This document shows positions 1-11,007 of a stretch of DNA of 64,000 nt, piece by piece; within the stretch, counting starts at the first letter, position 1; the number at the start of each line of letters is the position of its first letter. Origin of the DNA: Semisulcospira habei (lineage: Eukaryota; Mollusca; Gastropoda; Semisulcospiridae); the NCBI GenBank assembly GCA_036245525.1, contig BTPG01000003.1, forward strand, positions 193,173,021 through 193,237,020, given 5' to 3'. Below the pieces are notes generated by a model, which was not told the origin of the DNA, did not search any database, and worked only from the letters and a program-made list of their open reading frames with translations. A program made the position numbers and the translations under genes.

Positions 1-872
1 TCCACAAAGACATGATAGAGGTCCTGCTGGTGCTGGAGGTATCTCTCACATAGAACTTTCAGGTTGAAGGTCTGTTCAGTTGTGCTGCACCCTGGTCTGA
101 AGCCTGCTTGTTCCTCAGCTATGATTTCCTCTGCCTGTGGCTTCAGCCTGTTCAGTAGGATCTTTAACATGACTTTGCTTGGGTGGGATATAAGACTGAT
201 TGTGCGATAGTTCTGGCATTGATGTAAGTTGCCTTTTTTGGGAAGAGTTATTATAAGTGATTGGGTCCATGGTGTGGGCCAATCCCCTGACTGCCAGATC
301 TTATTGCAGATTGTTAGTAAGGCGCTTATCGTGTCTTCTCCCCCTTCTTGGACTAGCTCTGCAGGGATGTTGTCTGCTCCCGCTGCCTTCCCTTTTTTCA
401 GCGACTTCACTGCAGCCTCTACTTCTTCTCGGAGGATGGGATAGTTGCCATTGTTGGTCACGGGTGGGTTGACAAGTATGCCTGGGTCCCCTGCAGCTCG
501 GTGGTTGTACAAATCTGAGCAGTACTCTGTCCATCTCTTCAGTATGTCTTGGTCTTCCGTAAGACAGTTCCCTTCACTATCTTGAATGATGGAGGAGCGT
601 CCTTGTTTTACACTGGTCAGGTCTTTCACCAGCTGGTATGCTTTTTTGCTATTATTTTTGTTCAGATTTTCTTCTACGTGTTTACACTGATCTTCAATCC
701 ACTTATTCTTTGCCTTTTTCATGCTTTTCTTGATATCCTGGTTAATTTCCCTGTATTGTTTAGCTCCTTCTACCTCCGATTTCTTTTTCTTTAATTCTTG
801 ACGTTTGTCACATAGAACAAAGATGTCAGCTGTAACCCAAGGTTTCTTTGCTTGTCGGTGTTTGCCATCTGT
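1..872 (-). mobile_element. LINE (RTE/BovB-like) reverse transcriptase, open frame running off the left edge
   Basis: Read on the minus strand from about 872 to 1, one frame is open for about 290 codons. It encodes a lysine-rich linker and then non-LTR reverse transcriptase blocks: KGKAAGADNIPAELV, LPKKGNLHQCQNYRTISLIS and EEQAGFRPGCSTTEQ, ending in YHVFVD just before the catalytic YxDD region, which lies outside the window. No stop or frameshift was seen, unlike the other LINEs here, so this copy may be young. Similarity fades near 880, where a TGA interrupts the frame, so the copy may be 5'-truncated. It lies downstream of the PUS7-like exon, probably in an intron of that gene. The clade is inferred from motif style only. 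Confidence 0.85.
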
Positions 873-949
873 CCATCAAATAATGATAATTTCTGTTAAC
901 GGCAAGCCTGGGTTTATTTATTTTGATTATCAATGTGTACAATTTTAAC

Positions 950-1136
950 CTCTGTTTGATGATTGCACTGACTCCTTTGTGAGTGCTGATGTATTCAGTA
1001 ATGCCAACGTCGACTTCCAGGACTTGACCATATGCTGGGGTATCGGCGATTTCCGCCCCTCCATCCTCCTTTTCTTTGTTGTCCTTGTTCTCTTCTGGTT
1101 TACTCTCCACCATTTCAGAACTTTCTAACCAGACTC
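950..1136 (-). CDS. PUS7: PUS7-like pseudouridine synthase, one internal exon
   Basis: A 187-bp minus-strand exon bounded by a strong acceptor (pyrimidine tract then gcacag) and a GT donor (AAACAGAG/gttaaa). It starts in phase 1 and ends in phase 2. It encodes an acidic lysine/glutamate-rich stretch followed by VDVGITEYISTHKGVSAII and KQR. PUS7 family proteins carry a matching acidic N-terminal region and a DVGIT...SHQGFSG...LKER segment just before the catalytic TruD-type domain, which modifies uridines in tRNA and mRNA in the nucleus. The catalytic domain would be encoded further left, outside the window. No second exon was found here. The assignment rests on one conserved motif of about 22 residues. 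Confidence 0.72.
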
Positions 1137-1261
1137 CTGTGCACAAACAAGAAAAATACACATCAGCCACTGTATCAACCCTTTTAACCTGAAGCCGCAC
1201 TTCCCAAAATTTGGAGTTGTCACCTAAAGACTGTACCCACTACCAGTTGCAGAATACGGAT

Positions 1262-1345
1262 CAAACATGACGATTCAAGGGTATTGCTAAATTTGCGAAT
1301 CAGGCACTACTCTTGACTTGTCATGGTTAATTCATCGTCTGCGGT
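1262..1345. repeat. Family B palindromic MITE, degenerate copy
   Basis: Contains diverged arms of the family B hairpin (gattcaagggtattgc on the left, gcactactcttgac on the right). The downstream flank gcgctaaatgggttaa resembles the usual right terminus. Confidence 0.55.
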
Positions 1346-2163
1346 AGTGCATTGGCGCTAAATGGGTTAAACGTTTCAATACATTGTGAAATGGACAGGT
1401 CACTGTTACAAAGGCAGATCCACACACAGGCATGAGATGATCACTGCATCATTGGTCACCTCTTAACCCAGATACTAGTAAATCTTATAGAAAAAAGGCT
1501 GGTCACATCTGAGAATCCAGCATGCAGCTGAGTCACATTCGTTAGATTTTCATAAACAAAACACACCAGGGGTCGAAATTAGCGCGTGCCCCGAGCCAAA
1601 TGCTACGAAAAATTACCTCGGGCACGCTAATCTGCCGTCTAGCGTGCCCGGTTGGCTCTCAAAAATAAGAAAAGAGAAGGGCAGATATCAAGGACAAGGT
1701 AGTTGGCATTGTTGACCAGCCACCAACACCGAAATACGTCGGCTGCTACGGCCATTGCTTCCGGTGTGTCGTCATGCAGAGCGGGCCTAATCCGTATTTT
1801 CGAACATGATCGCGCATGCGCTCTCCGATTGTTTAAGGCCAGACACGGTACCCCAAAAAGTCATTTTGGGTGTTCCTTAGTGTTTTTGGGTTGAGTGGAT
1901 TTTTGGGTTGTTTGAACTCCTTAGAACCGGGCCACAAACATAAAATATCCAAAAATACCTTTTATTTGCTGTAAAAAATAAATAAAGTGAAGCACCTGCT
2001 CAATTTTTCAAGCGTTCGCGACGTCGTTTGCTAAAAAACATCGAATGTTTTGACCCTGACTACACCGCTTTGCGAGGGACGAACGCCGCCATGTTTGGGT
2101 CCATTCGAACCGGTTCCGTTTCTACTTTCCCATCCACAAACCAGTTGAAGGCTACACAGGCTC

Positions 2164-2470
2164 TATAAATAGCTATTGGCGCGAAACTGACGTCACGAAC
2201 GACCGGAGATTTCCTTGTACGGACGCTATGCTAATGAGATAATACTATTTTGCAAAACCGACCAATGAGCAGAGCGCGCCGAGTGTCCGGGGCGACTTCG
2301 GGTTTTTCCGGCCAGGCTCCGGGCGGCTTCGGGTTTTCCGACCGTCTCACAATGCACCATTACGCATGGCGTACAACTCGATCAAAATACGAGAATCGCT
2401 AGTTCAGATCACGCATTTTCTACGTTTTACATCCCTTCAGCAGTTATTTCACAAAGTCCATTAGTTGTAA
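2164..2470 (+). promoter_or_regulatory. Promoter-like, CpG-rich segment with TATA, CRE, octamer-like and CCAAT motifs
   Basis: TATAAATA at 2164-2171 lies in the palindrome CTATAAATAG. A perfect CRE (TGACGTCA) is at 2188-2195, ATGCTAAT at 2228-2235 and CCAAT at 2262-2266, followed by CpG-rich DNA. The cluster precedes a short plus-strand frame at 2542. It may be the transposon's own promoter. It could also serve the divergent PUS7-like gene, whose 5' end is unknown. Motif matches only. Confidence 0.4.
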
Positions 2471-2541
2471 TCGTTGGAAATGTATCCAATGGCTTCAAAG
2501 AAGTTGCGTGGTGCTCAGCTAGCAGCTGCGAGGTTGAACAG

Positions 2542-2706
2542 ATGAAGAGAGATGTGTTCGAGCAGACGAACCCGAGTGAAGAGAGAGAGAACGAAAACAT
2601 TCCTAAGCCTCATAATGTAAATGCCGATGGGACGGTGGTGAAATCCACAACACCTAAGAAACTTGAATTGATGAAAGATGCTCGCGACGTCGGCATTGGT
2701 CAGTAA
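2542..2706 (+). CDS. Short open frame, possible first exon of the transposon gene
   Basis: A 54-codon frame beginning MKRDVFEQTNPSEE, rich in charged residues, downstream of the promoter-like segment. A possible donor (gtcagt) overlaps its end. I recognise no domain. An alternative upstream start in another frame (MYPMASKKLRGAQ, at about 2479) runs into a stop within 25 codons. Function unknown; may not be coding. Confidence 0.25.
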   Translation: MKRDVFEQTNPSEERENENIPKPHNVNADGTVVKSTTPKKLELMKDARDVGIGQ

Positions 2707-3514
2707 ATGATAAAAAAAAATTAGTTTTACACATCGCTCAGGTGTATCTGAAATGGCAAAGTACAGCAGACACTTTGTGCACCTGACAGTTTCCTTTGAC
2801 ATTTTACCTGCAGAAACTTCATCAGTGTGCATATCCAAGACTAAGAAAACTTTTGCTTTTCATTTTCTCATGCGAAATATGTTTATACTGCATAATTCGC
2901 ATATTGATGACTATAAAGCTGAATTATGACAAAGTAAAGGTTGATGTTTACCTTATTCTCTGTTTTTCTCATTTTCACTTTTTTCATCTTTTATTGAATA
3001 GATCTCATAAACCTGAATAGGCACAGCATTCAAATTTTGCAGTTTTATGATTGTTATTCACTTTGCTGCATTTTGTCAGAAGGATTTTGTGATTGCACAA
3101 GGGGAAAAAAAAGTTGTGGCTATTCAATTCCCCAAAATCGACATTTTCCCTCTTTCAGCTCATGTAGCGTATTTCATCATGAATAACTTTTTTCCCAACA
3201 GCTTCAGAATAAAATCCTTCTGACAAAATGTAGATGTTTTGACAAAGAATCACCAGAAAAAAGAACTTTGTTTCTAAGTTTGGTAGATCTATTGCTTTGA
3301 ATTTGTACTAAAATGTGTATACAGTGGCCATCTTGGTTGGTTTCCAGGGCAACAGGGAGTCGTACACACCCAAAAACCACTTTTTTGGTCTCGGCTCACC
3401 AAACCCTATCAAAATACATTAACAGTTTAAAACAGATTCTAGACAGACAAAAGCTCATATTTGGGGTGTAGTGTCTGGCGTAGTTAAGCGCGAGTTGTCG
3501 TCTGCTAATGGAAG

Positions 3515-3950
3515 ATGTTCCCAATCTTTAATCGTAATGTAAAGCGAAAATCGGACGTTACTTCGACAACTGACGACAAAAAGGCAAAACAACAGGAATA
3601 TGACGCAACAAAGCGAAAGCGTGAATACAAAGAAAGTTGGGCAAAAGACTTCCCCTGGCACAGACTGGAAACACGGCCGGAAGGGACCCTTGTATTGGTA
3701 TGTGTTCCATGCAAGACAGTTTGATAGGAAAGGAGGAGATACTGGAAAAGCAAAATCTGAATTGATCGAGGGATCAACTGTATTCAAACGATTTACACTT
3801 TCACGTCACGCCGATTCCCAGGCCCACAAAGTGTGTGTAGAACGAGAAGAAGCCAGACAAGTGCCAGTAGGTAAAACAGATGCAGCGAGAGCCATTTTCG
3901 CCCTTGAAGAAAACGTTGCCCAAAGGGTCAGGAGACTGATTCGAATCACA
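3515..3950 (+). pseudogene. hAT-associated zinc-finger (ZNF862/TTF-like) fragment, frameshifted
   Basis: The first frame (3515-3724) encodes a basic stretch, then SWAKDFPWHRLE and VCVPCKTV. The sequence continues in another frame with GDTGKAKSELIEGSTVFKRF, then LSRHADSQAHKVCVERE. The order W..xFPW, C-P-C, S..FKxxxLxRHxxSxxHK matches the N-terminal zinc-finger module of ZNF862-like and other hAT-derived proteins. The two halves are out of frame at about 3720, so this copy is broken. It lies inside the TIR-bounded element. No transposase catalytic region follows. Confidence 0.55.
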
Positions 3951-4087
3951 CATTCTCTCATAAAATTTATATTTAACCTATTTTTATGATTATAATTTTT
4001 GGCTCTCAAAATCAGAATGGGGCACTCAAAGTTTTTCTCTAGGGTGCCCCGTTGGCACTCAAATAAAAAAGTTAAATTCGACCCCTG

Positions 4088-5295
4088 CACACTGAAATCG
4101 CACCTTACAATATATTGCAACGAGATATATATTGTTTTTAATCAATTTATTTATTGTCATCAGCTGTTTTCTTAGCCGTCCCAAAAGCTGTTCCAACACA
4201 AATTTTAGTCAAACAGCCAGTCCAGTGTTTAAAGAACACTGAGATCTATGGTCAGTATTTTTGTGTTTTGACAAGAATTCTCTCTTGCCTGCTTCCTGAT
4301 AACCATGTGCCTGTTTAAAGAATGCCAAACAGCCATGAATTTAGAAAGACAAGACATTTTTGCCCAAAACAGTCAAACTGAGACTGAGAGTGATCATGGG
4401 TTTTGATTACCTGCCATCACACAAAATACAGCCTAATGCCATAATGTTTGTTCTTGAAAATCTTTGATGGTCAATTAGCACCAAGAATAAAAACCATTGC
4501 AGCAGCTTTAAACAAAAATGGAGCTGCTTACTGAACTGACACTTTTACTTTTAGTTTTACTACATGGCCTCGAGTAAACAAAGGCTTTCCGCACACTTTG
4601 TGGACTTTACGCTACTTCCACCAAAATGACTTTAAATGTGCATGAATACACAAAAATTAGCGCTGTTTTGGAAGCGAGATTTATCATTTTGTTCTCTGTC
4701 ATTACTCAAAGAAAATGACCTGACCCTCAGCTGCATGGTTTTAAATCATTTATTATCATTGTAAACATGCAGATCATGTAAGCGGACTCAATGTGTACAG
4801 AAATGTCCATGAACATGATTTCCAGCAGTGTGTGAAGAAGTTCAAGTTACAGGTATGTGTAAGAACTGCATGACTTTATTTATTATCAGAAAAAAAAAAG
4901 TAATCAGTATGTGGCAGACCTGAAAGAAATAGGACAATAAATTTCAAGTAAATAAAGAGAAAACTTTGCATGATCAGCCACTGTTCTTGTCATACACTAT
5001 GTGCCATATCACAAATTGGTCCTATTAATTCTCAATATTTTTAGGCATAAACTGCCGACTGGCATTAAAGTTTAAACTGAAACAAAACACAATCATATTC
5101 AATTAATGGCATGATAATTGGCATGTTATTTCTTCATTATCAGAACAAGTCTAGCCTGCAAATCATGTCAACACATATTGATTTTGATCACTGAAATTGT
5201 AGCACCCTAAGCTGACCAGGAACCTTTTCTAAGACAGACCCAGGTTTTCGCTAACAGAACTCTACTAACAGAGAGCAGAGAGGATTTTGAACTAA
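4088..5295. other. AT-rich stretch with no recognised feature
   Basis: No coding frame, repeat structure or RNA motif could be supported here beyond short A runs. Confidence 0.5.
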
Positions 5296-5304
5296 TTAAA
5301 GGTT

Positions 5305-6080
5305 GGAAGTGGCTATTTGGACGGCGCTGTCCAAGCAGCCCGTAGGCTATTTGGACAGCATTTGTAAAGGGAAAATACTCCGCGAGTAATGTGACAGCAC
5401 ACGTGATTATGCACGGCAGGCGGTGTTGACTCGCGAGCGTAGGGACATGATTTACAGTTTGTAAAAAAAGTGTATGACATCGCACACTATCCGAAGCAAT
5501 GGCCTGTTTGTTTCGGCGGCCGTACACACTTGAGCGACACAAGTCAGCCTGAATTTTTACGTCTAGTTCATGTGTGTTTCGAGGAAGTTTTGCTAGTAAA
5601 TTGCCGGTACTCCTCATCGTCAGGGGACCAAACCTTGGAGATGAAAATTTAGAAGGGTGTTGGGAATGGTCCTTGATTACGTAACCTCCGGGCCTGCCGT
5701 TGACTGGACTAATACCCCATGGCCACCTGCGAGACATGTGGCCTTCTGGAGTAGGCACATGCATAAATGTATGGAAAGCCTTGCAAACAGAAGACCAAAC
5801 AATCAAGATATAGCCCTATATCCCGAACACTTAAACAAAACAGTGTAGACTCAAAAACTGACCCATCGCGGTCAAAAGAGAGATAAAACAACCCAGCGGG
5901 AACTTCATCTCACGGATGATTTTATGTCTGTTCCCTCAAGGACGAAAGGATCAAGGCCTCCTGTTGCAAATACTGCACAGCCAGCCTCTCCTCGTTCAGT
6001 ACAGCCGGACCTCAGACCACCATAGGCTCTGGCCTGCGGACAAGGCGATCTTTACAAGTGCCGTCCAAATAGCCACTTCC
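5305..6080. mobile_element. Non-autonomous DNA transposon, 776 bp, perfect TIRs and 9-bp target duplication
   Basis: Both ends carry the same 21-bp inverted repeat, starting GGAAGTGGCTATTTGG (5305-5325 and 6060-6080), with no mismatch. The 9-mer TTAAAGGTT flanks both ends (5296-5304 and 6081-6089). Subterminal TGTAAAG motifs are also inverted. A 9-bp duplication is typical of Mutator-like elements, so a MULE-type MITE is the best guess. No transposase is encoded; frames inside look incidental. Perfect ends suggest recent movement. Confidence 0.8.
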
Positions 6081-6089
6081 TTAAAGGTT

Positions 6090-7148
6090 TCCATTCAAAA
6101 ACATGCATTCCAAGTTAAAGAGTGTGCAATTTGTTTGATAAGACAACCCAAACTGCAGCAAGCGTCCCACGTTTTTTTCAACATGTATCAGAGTTTTCAA
6201 ACAGAGGTGAAAGAATGTAAAATGAGAAGGACTGGGACATGACTTTTTCGGAGGTACTACTAGTACTAGTACTACTACAGTACTAGCGAGCCTTGCCTTC
6301 ACATAGTCATGCACAGGTTTAAGGTGGACTACACATAGTATTTGTTCTCAAACAAGTCTGTCACTAACATAGTCAAAATCAATTGAGAGAAATGACGCCA
6401 TGCACAATTCATGTTTTGTTCTACTTCTACATTTCTGGACAGTGATAAAAACATAATTAACGTGCAGTCTGCACCTTTTTTTTATAACTGGTAGTGGTAG
6501 CCAACTAGTAGCCCTAACACACAAACAATTCCACATTTCCGATCATGTACAAATCGATGGTACCAGCCTATTTGTTGGGTTTCAGTTTTAGCAAGTTGTT
6601 CTCAAACGATTGGTGGTTCTGCTGAACAGATCGCCATTTTGATTGACTGTTGCTACACTCAGTTTACGATACTGCAACAATTCAAAACACACTGTCCTTG
6701 CAATGGTTACGAAGCACTTTATGGTGCAATGCACTGTTTGTATCTACATAAATGTTTTGTAAATACAACTATCAAAAAGAATTGCGTTTTACCGGCATCC
6801 GGTCGTGATTTCTTTGTTGGCGGTTCTTCAGTCGGTTCGTCAGCCATAGCTAGTAATCCAGATCTGAAAAGCGAAGTTTTGACATACATTAGCGCATTAG
6901 AATTGCTTGCACAATAGTCACAAATGAATATTTATCTTTGCAGTAAAGCAAATTAACTACAAAAAAAAATGATACAAATATTACAGCTTACATCAAACGA
7001 TCGTCGCACCGGTTATTCCAAACAAACCCTGCACGCGGTTCCTGTTTTGTCGATCAGCTACGAGAGAGTGACTCCCCCTTGGACCATCGCACAAGGGAAG
7101 TAATGCATTTGTACAGTATTTCAGTCATGAGTTCTGCCCTCTTGTTCA
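6090..7148. other. Unassigned sequence
   Basis: A short ACTAGT-type run lies at 6258-6286. No gene or repeat family was recognised in the remainder. Confidence 0.4.
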
Positions 7149-7612
7149 TGGGCCACGGACCACAGTGCTGTTTCCGTACTGTCCAGTCTCCTTAGTCAGT
7201 CCCAGGCATCCCCTAATATTTCAATCCCCTAAAAAACAATAGTGCCCACCAGCTGCACATTTGTCATGCACAAAATAACCAAAAAAAAACAGCACATTGA
7301 CAGTCTCATTTCTTGGCTATGAACCTGATTCCTTACCAACCCCACACCCAAGCACAGCTGAAATCAGCGTCCCACTCAAATCACTACGTCAAAGGCAACT
7401 CAACATAGGCCCACAATTGTCCCCTGGATAAGCTCAGGATGGTATGAATCAAAGCACCAAACATGTCTCCTCTCAGCTAACCACAAATTTCCAGCAAATT
7501 CCAACATTCAACCCAACTGCAAATTTTCAAACGGTGAAGGCAAAAATTATTTTTAAAAACACGGGGCCTTGCACTGCCTGAACTTCCCAATTTAAATGTA
7601 TAACGTGACCTG
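7149..7612 (+). repeat. Dispersed repeat of unknown family, copy 1
   Basis: Shares about 450 bp with 13249-13759 in the same orientation, including CCCCACACCCAAGCACAG and CAAAGCACCAA. The copies differ by small indels and an A-rich insertion. No ORF or terminal repeat is evident. Confidence 0.75.
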
Positions 7613-7708
7613 TCAAGGAGAGGTGGAGAATCTTGAAGTTGGTCATTGGAAACAATAAATAAATAACCAAACAAATAAATCAATCAACAAATAATCAATA
7701 CTGATAAA

Positions 7709-8040
7709 TTAGAGAATGTCTCTCTCTTGGCTTGACTTCGCGAACGAAGATTTTATAGGAGTTGCCCACGACGTCTGCAGGCTTGTTCGTGGCTGCGGAG
7801 GCCAATCCGGGACAGGCAGGTTCGACCGCAGTGGCTGCAGGGGGAGGTATGGCCAGGGTTCTGAGTTGCGGCATCTCTGTTTTTTTCTCCTGCGCCGCTT
7901 GTCCTTAAGTAGGCTAGCTCTGCGAGAGCCGGTCCTCAAAGGAGACAGCTGCCTTGTAAATGGTGGAGCGCCAGGTGTCACGGTCCACAGCAAGCGAAGA
8001 CCACTCAGTGGTGGTGGTCGATTTGGCAGGCACTAAGTGA
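7709..8040 (-). pseudogene. LINE A C-terminal tail with zinc finger, frameshifted
   Basis: After the stop that ends the reverse transcriptase frame, another frame continues with TEWSSLAVDRDTWRSTIYKA, and a third holds CSHCGRTCLSRIGLRSHEQAC, a C-x2-C-x12-H-type finger. Related LINE proteins end in a finger of this form. The frame changes near 8015 and again further downstream. Confidence 0.65.
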
Positions 8041-9885
8041 CTTCTTGAGACAGTCTTTGTATCTCTTCTTTGGTGCCCCTCTGTCACGGTGTCCAGTAGC
8101 AAGCTCGCCGAACAGGGTGATCCATGCATGCTTTGGTAGGCGATGATCCTCCATCCTGGAGACATGCCCCGCCCAGCGGAGCTGTGTCCGCAGCAGCAAA
8201 GCCTCGATGCTCACAGTTTCAGCCTGTTCAAGGACCTCGACGTTGGTGACATAGTCACTCCAGTGAATGCCCAGGATGGTACGCAGGCAGCGCTGGTGGA
8301 AGCGTTCGAGGAGTCGTAGTTGGCTGCGGTAGAGGGCCCAGGACTCGGAACCATACAGCAGGGTGGTGAGGACCACAGCTCTGTACACGCTGATCTTGGT
8401 GCCTGTTTTCAGCTGTTGATTGTGCCACACCCGCTCGAAAAGTCGCCCGAAAGCGCTGTTCGCTTTTGCCAGCCTGCTGTCAAGCTCCTTGTCCAGCTTG
8501 GCGTCCGACGTGATAATGCAGCCAAGGTAAGTAAACTGGTGCACTGACTTTAGTTCAGACTCGCCAATAGTGATGTGAGGAGGGCGATACACTGTCTTGG
8601 GTGCCGGCTGATGGAGGACCTCTGTCTTTCTCAGACTGACCTCGAGTCCAAAGAGCTGGGCAGCGTCTGCGAAGCAGGACGTGATGCGCTGCAGGGCTCT
8701 CTCTGTGTGTGCTACGAGGGCAGCGTCATCAGCAAAAAGCAGCTCACGAATTAGTTGGTCTAGGGTTTTCGTGTGGGCCTGCAGTCGTCTGAGGTTGAAC
8801 AGGCTGCCATCGAGACGATACCTGATGTACACTGCATCGTCATCATCGAGGTCCACTGTGGCCTGCTTCAACATCATGCTAAAGAAGATGGTGAAGAGGG
8901 TCGGTGCCAGCACGCAGCCCTGCTTTACGCCGTTGAGAATAGGAAATGGTTCTGAGAGGTCATTGTTGAGTCTGACCTGGCCTTGCTGGTCCTCGTGTAG
9001 CTGGACAATCATGCTGAGGAACTTTGGGGGACAGCCAAGTCGCTCCAGGATCTGCCACATGCCTTGCCTGCTCACAGTGTCGAACGCTTTTGTTAGGTCG
9101 ACAAACGTTACGTACAGCCCTTTGTTCTGCTCGCGGCACTTCTCCTGAAGCTGTCTCAGCACAAAGACCATATCGGTGGTGCTCCTGTTTGCTCTGAAGC
9201 CACACTGGCCCTCTAGGAGGTGGTCTTCAGCGATGGCAGGTACCAGCCGATTCAGGAGCAGCATTGCAAGAATTTTCCCAGCAATGGACAGCAGGGTGAT
9301 TCCCCGATAGTTGGAACAGTCAGACTTCTCGCCTTTATTCTTGTACAGGGTGATAACAACAGCATCACGGAGATCCTTTGGTAGTGTTCCTTCCTCCCAG
9401 CAGCAGAGAAAGAGGTCATGGAGCTTGTTGTGCAGTGCTGTGCCTCCATGTTTCCAGATCTCTGGCGGTATTCCATCAATGCCTGCTGCTTTGCCACTCT
9501 TGAGCTGGTGGATGGCTGTGAGGGTCTCTTCAGCGGTGGGCGGTTCGTCCAATTCAACCTTTACTGGGAGGTGTGGGATTTGTAGGACGACTGCTTCTTG
9601 AACAGTGCGCTCGGCGCTGAAGAGGCTCTGAAAGTACTCCGACCAGCGGTTCAAGATGGAGGTATTATCTGTGAGGAGTGCCTGGCCATTCGCGCTTCGC
9701 AGGGGACTTTGTACCAGGTGCCTGGGGCCACACACTGCTTTCAGTGCTTCGTAGAAGCCCCTGTAGTCACCATTGTCAGCGCAAAGCTGGGTCCTCTGTG
9801 CAAGTCTGGTCCACCACTCATTCTGGAGATCTCTGAGCTTGCGCTGGAGACTGCTGCAGACGAGGCGGAAGGCAGACTTCTTCAC
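8005..9885 (-). pseudogene. LINE A reverse transcriptase frame (626 codons)
   Basis: Contains the non-LTR reverse transcriptase blocks in order: NYRGITLLS, GQCGFRANRSTTD, FVDLTKAFDTVSR, NGVKQGCVLAPTLF and the catalytic ELLFADDAALVAH, then the thumb and the WAGHVSRMEDHRLPK segment. It copies LINE RNA into DNA at the nicked target. The frame is intact across the domain, but upstream and downstream parts of the same polyprotein are in other frames. Confidence 0.9.
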
Positions 9886-9902
9886 AGGGCAGGAAGGCTG
9901 GG

Positions 9903-10235
9903 CTAGGTGGGCCTGATGGGCGGCTCTTTTTTTTTTTTTGCTAGGTGTTCCTGGATCTCAGCATCGTTTTCGTCAAACCGGTCTTTGTTCTTCTTTCTAG
10001 CGAAACCCAAGACTTCTGCAGAGGATTTTGCAATAGCAGTTTTCAGTTGTTCCCAGAGTGTTTCAGGGGAGGAGTCTGCTGGGTCCGCTGTGTCTTTGAG
10101 CCTGCGCTGTAAATCTGTCTGAAAGGCAGCTTTCACGTCGTCACGCTGAAGGCTGGCAACATCAATCTTTTTCTTGGGGGGGCCCCCATTTCTTGGGTTT
10201 TGGCTTGACGTGGAGCCTGAGTTTGCAGCGGACAA
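9903..10235 (-). pseudogene. LINE A linker between endonuclease and reverse transcriptase
   Basis: A basic and charged linker (GFARKKNKDRFDENDAEI) that joins the endonuclease to the reverse transcriptase. It is separated from the first by a shift in the G run near 10178 and from the second by a shift in the long T run at about 9928-9940 (A run on the coding strand). Confidence 0.7.
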
Positions 10236-11007
10236 GGCGGTGGTCAGTGTGGCACTCTGCGCTGGGCATCACTCTGGTGAGGAGGACATCACTGCGGTCC
10301 CTCTGACGCACTAGGACATAGTCGATAAGGTGCCAGTGTTTGGAGCGAGGATGCATCCAGGTGGTCTTTCGACTGTCCTTTTGCTGAAAAGTAGTGTTGG
10401 TGATGACCAGTTGCTGCTCTGCACAGAACTCCAACAGTAGGCGGCCATTGTCATTGCAGTTCCCGACGCCATGCTTGCCGAGGACTCCTTTCCAGGCTTC
10501 AGAGTCCTGGCCCACTCTGGCGTTGAAGTCGCCAAGGATGATGACTTTGTCGTCTGCAGGGGTGCTCTGTATGAGGCTGCGCAGGTCAGTGTAAAACTTG
10601 TACTTTTCAGCAGGCTCTGCCAGGAGGGTTGGGGAGTACACACTGAGAAGGGTGACGTGTTGCTGGTGTCTCAGTGGGAGGCGCATGGACATGATGCGGT
10701 CTGAGTGACCCGTTGGTAGGTTTTCCAGCTTAGTCGCAATGGAGGTCTTGACCATGAAACCCACGCCTGAGAGCCGTCTTTCTGATTCAGGCCTGCCTGA
10801 CCAGTAGAGGGTGTACCCAGCGCCAAGTTCTTGGAGGCTGCCTTCGTCCGGAAGGCGTACTTCACTAAGCGCGGCGATGTCGATGTTTAACCTCCGCAAT
10901 TCATGGGCAATGAGGGCGGAGCGACGTTCAGGGCGTCCGCTGTCTGCTTTGTCGAGCATGGTTCGGATGTTCCAGCATGCTACGTTGAGTCCGGTCGTGG
11001 TCGTCAT
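10162..11007 (-). pseudogene. LINE A apurinic-like endonuclease domain
   Basis: Begins MTTTTGLNVACWNIRTM, with the catalytic Asn. The remaining AP-endonuclease signatures follow: ALSEVRLP, VIILGDFNARVG, WHLIDYVLVRQ and TDHRLV. This domain nicks target DNA to prime reverse transcription. It is complete by motif, then the frame is lost in a G/C run. Confidence 0.9.

Larger units (their letters stand above)
1567..4087 (+). mobile_element. hAT-like DNA transposon with matching terminal inverted repeats
   Basis: The left end reads CAGGGGTCGAAATT and the right end is the reverse complement of CAGGGGTCGAATTT. The pentamer CACAC sits directly outside both ends. Both termini carry extra subterminal copies of a GTGCCCC/GGGCAC motif and of GAGAGCCAA. 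hAT elements typically start with CAGRG, but they make 8-bp target duplications; only 5 bp match here, so the superfamily is tentative. Inside are promoter-like motifs, a short open frame and a zinc-finger-like frame of the kind linked to hAT-derived genes. Confidence 0.6.

Noticed and set aside
826..1200. 124-codon frame taken as one protein
   Set aside because: Only 950-1136 is exon; the remainder is intron on both sides read through by chance, as the splice sites and loss of similarity show.
5207..5806. 199-codon minus-strand open frame
   Set aside because: It crosses the end of the TIR-bounded element into flanking DNA and has no recognisable domain.
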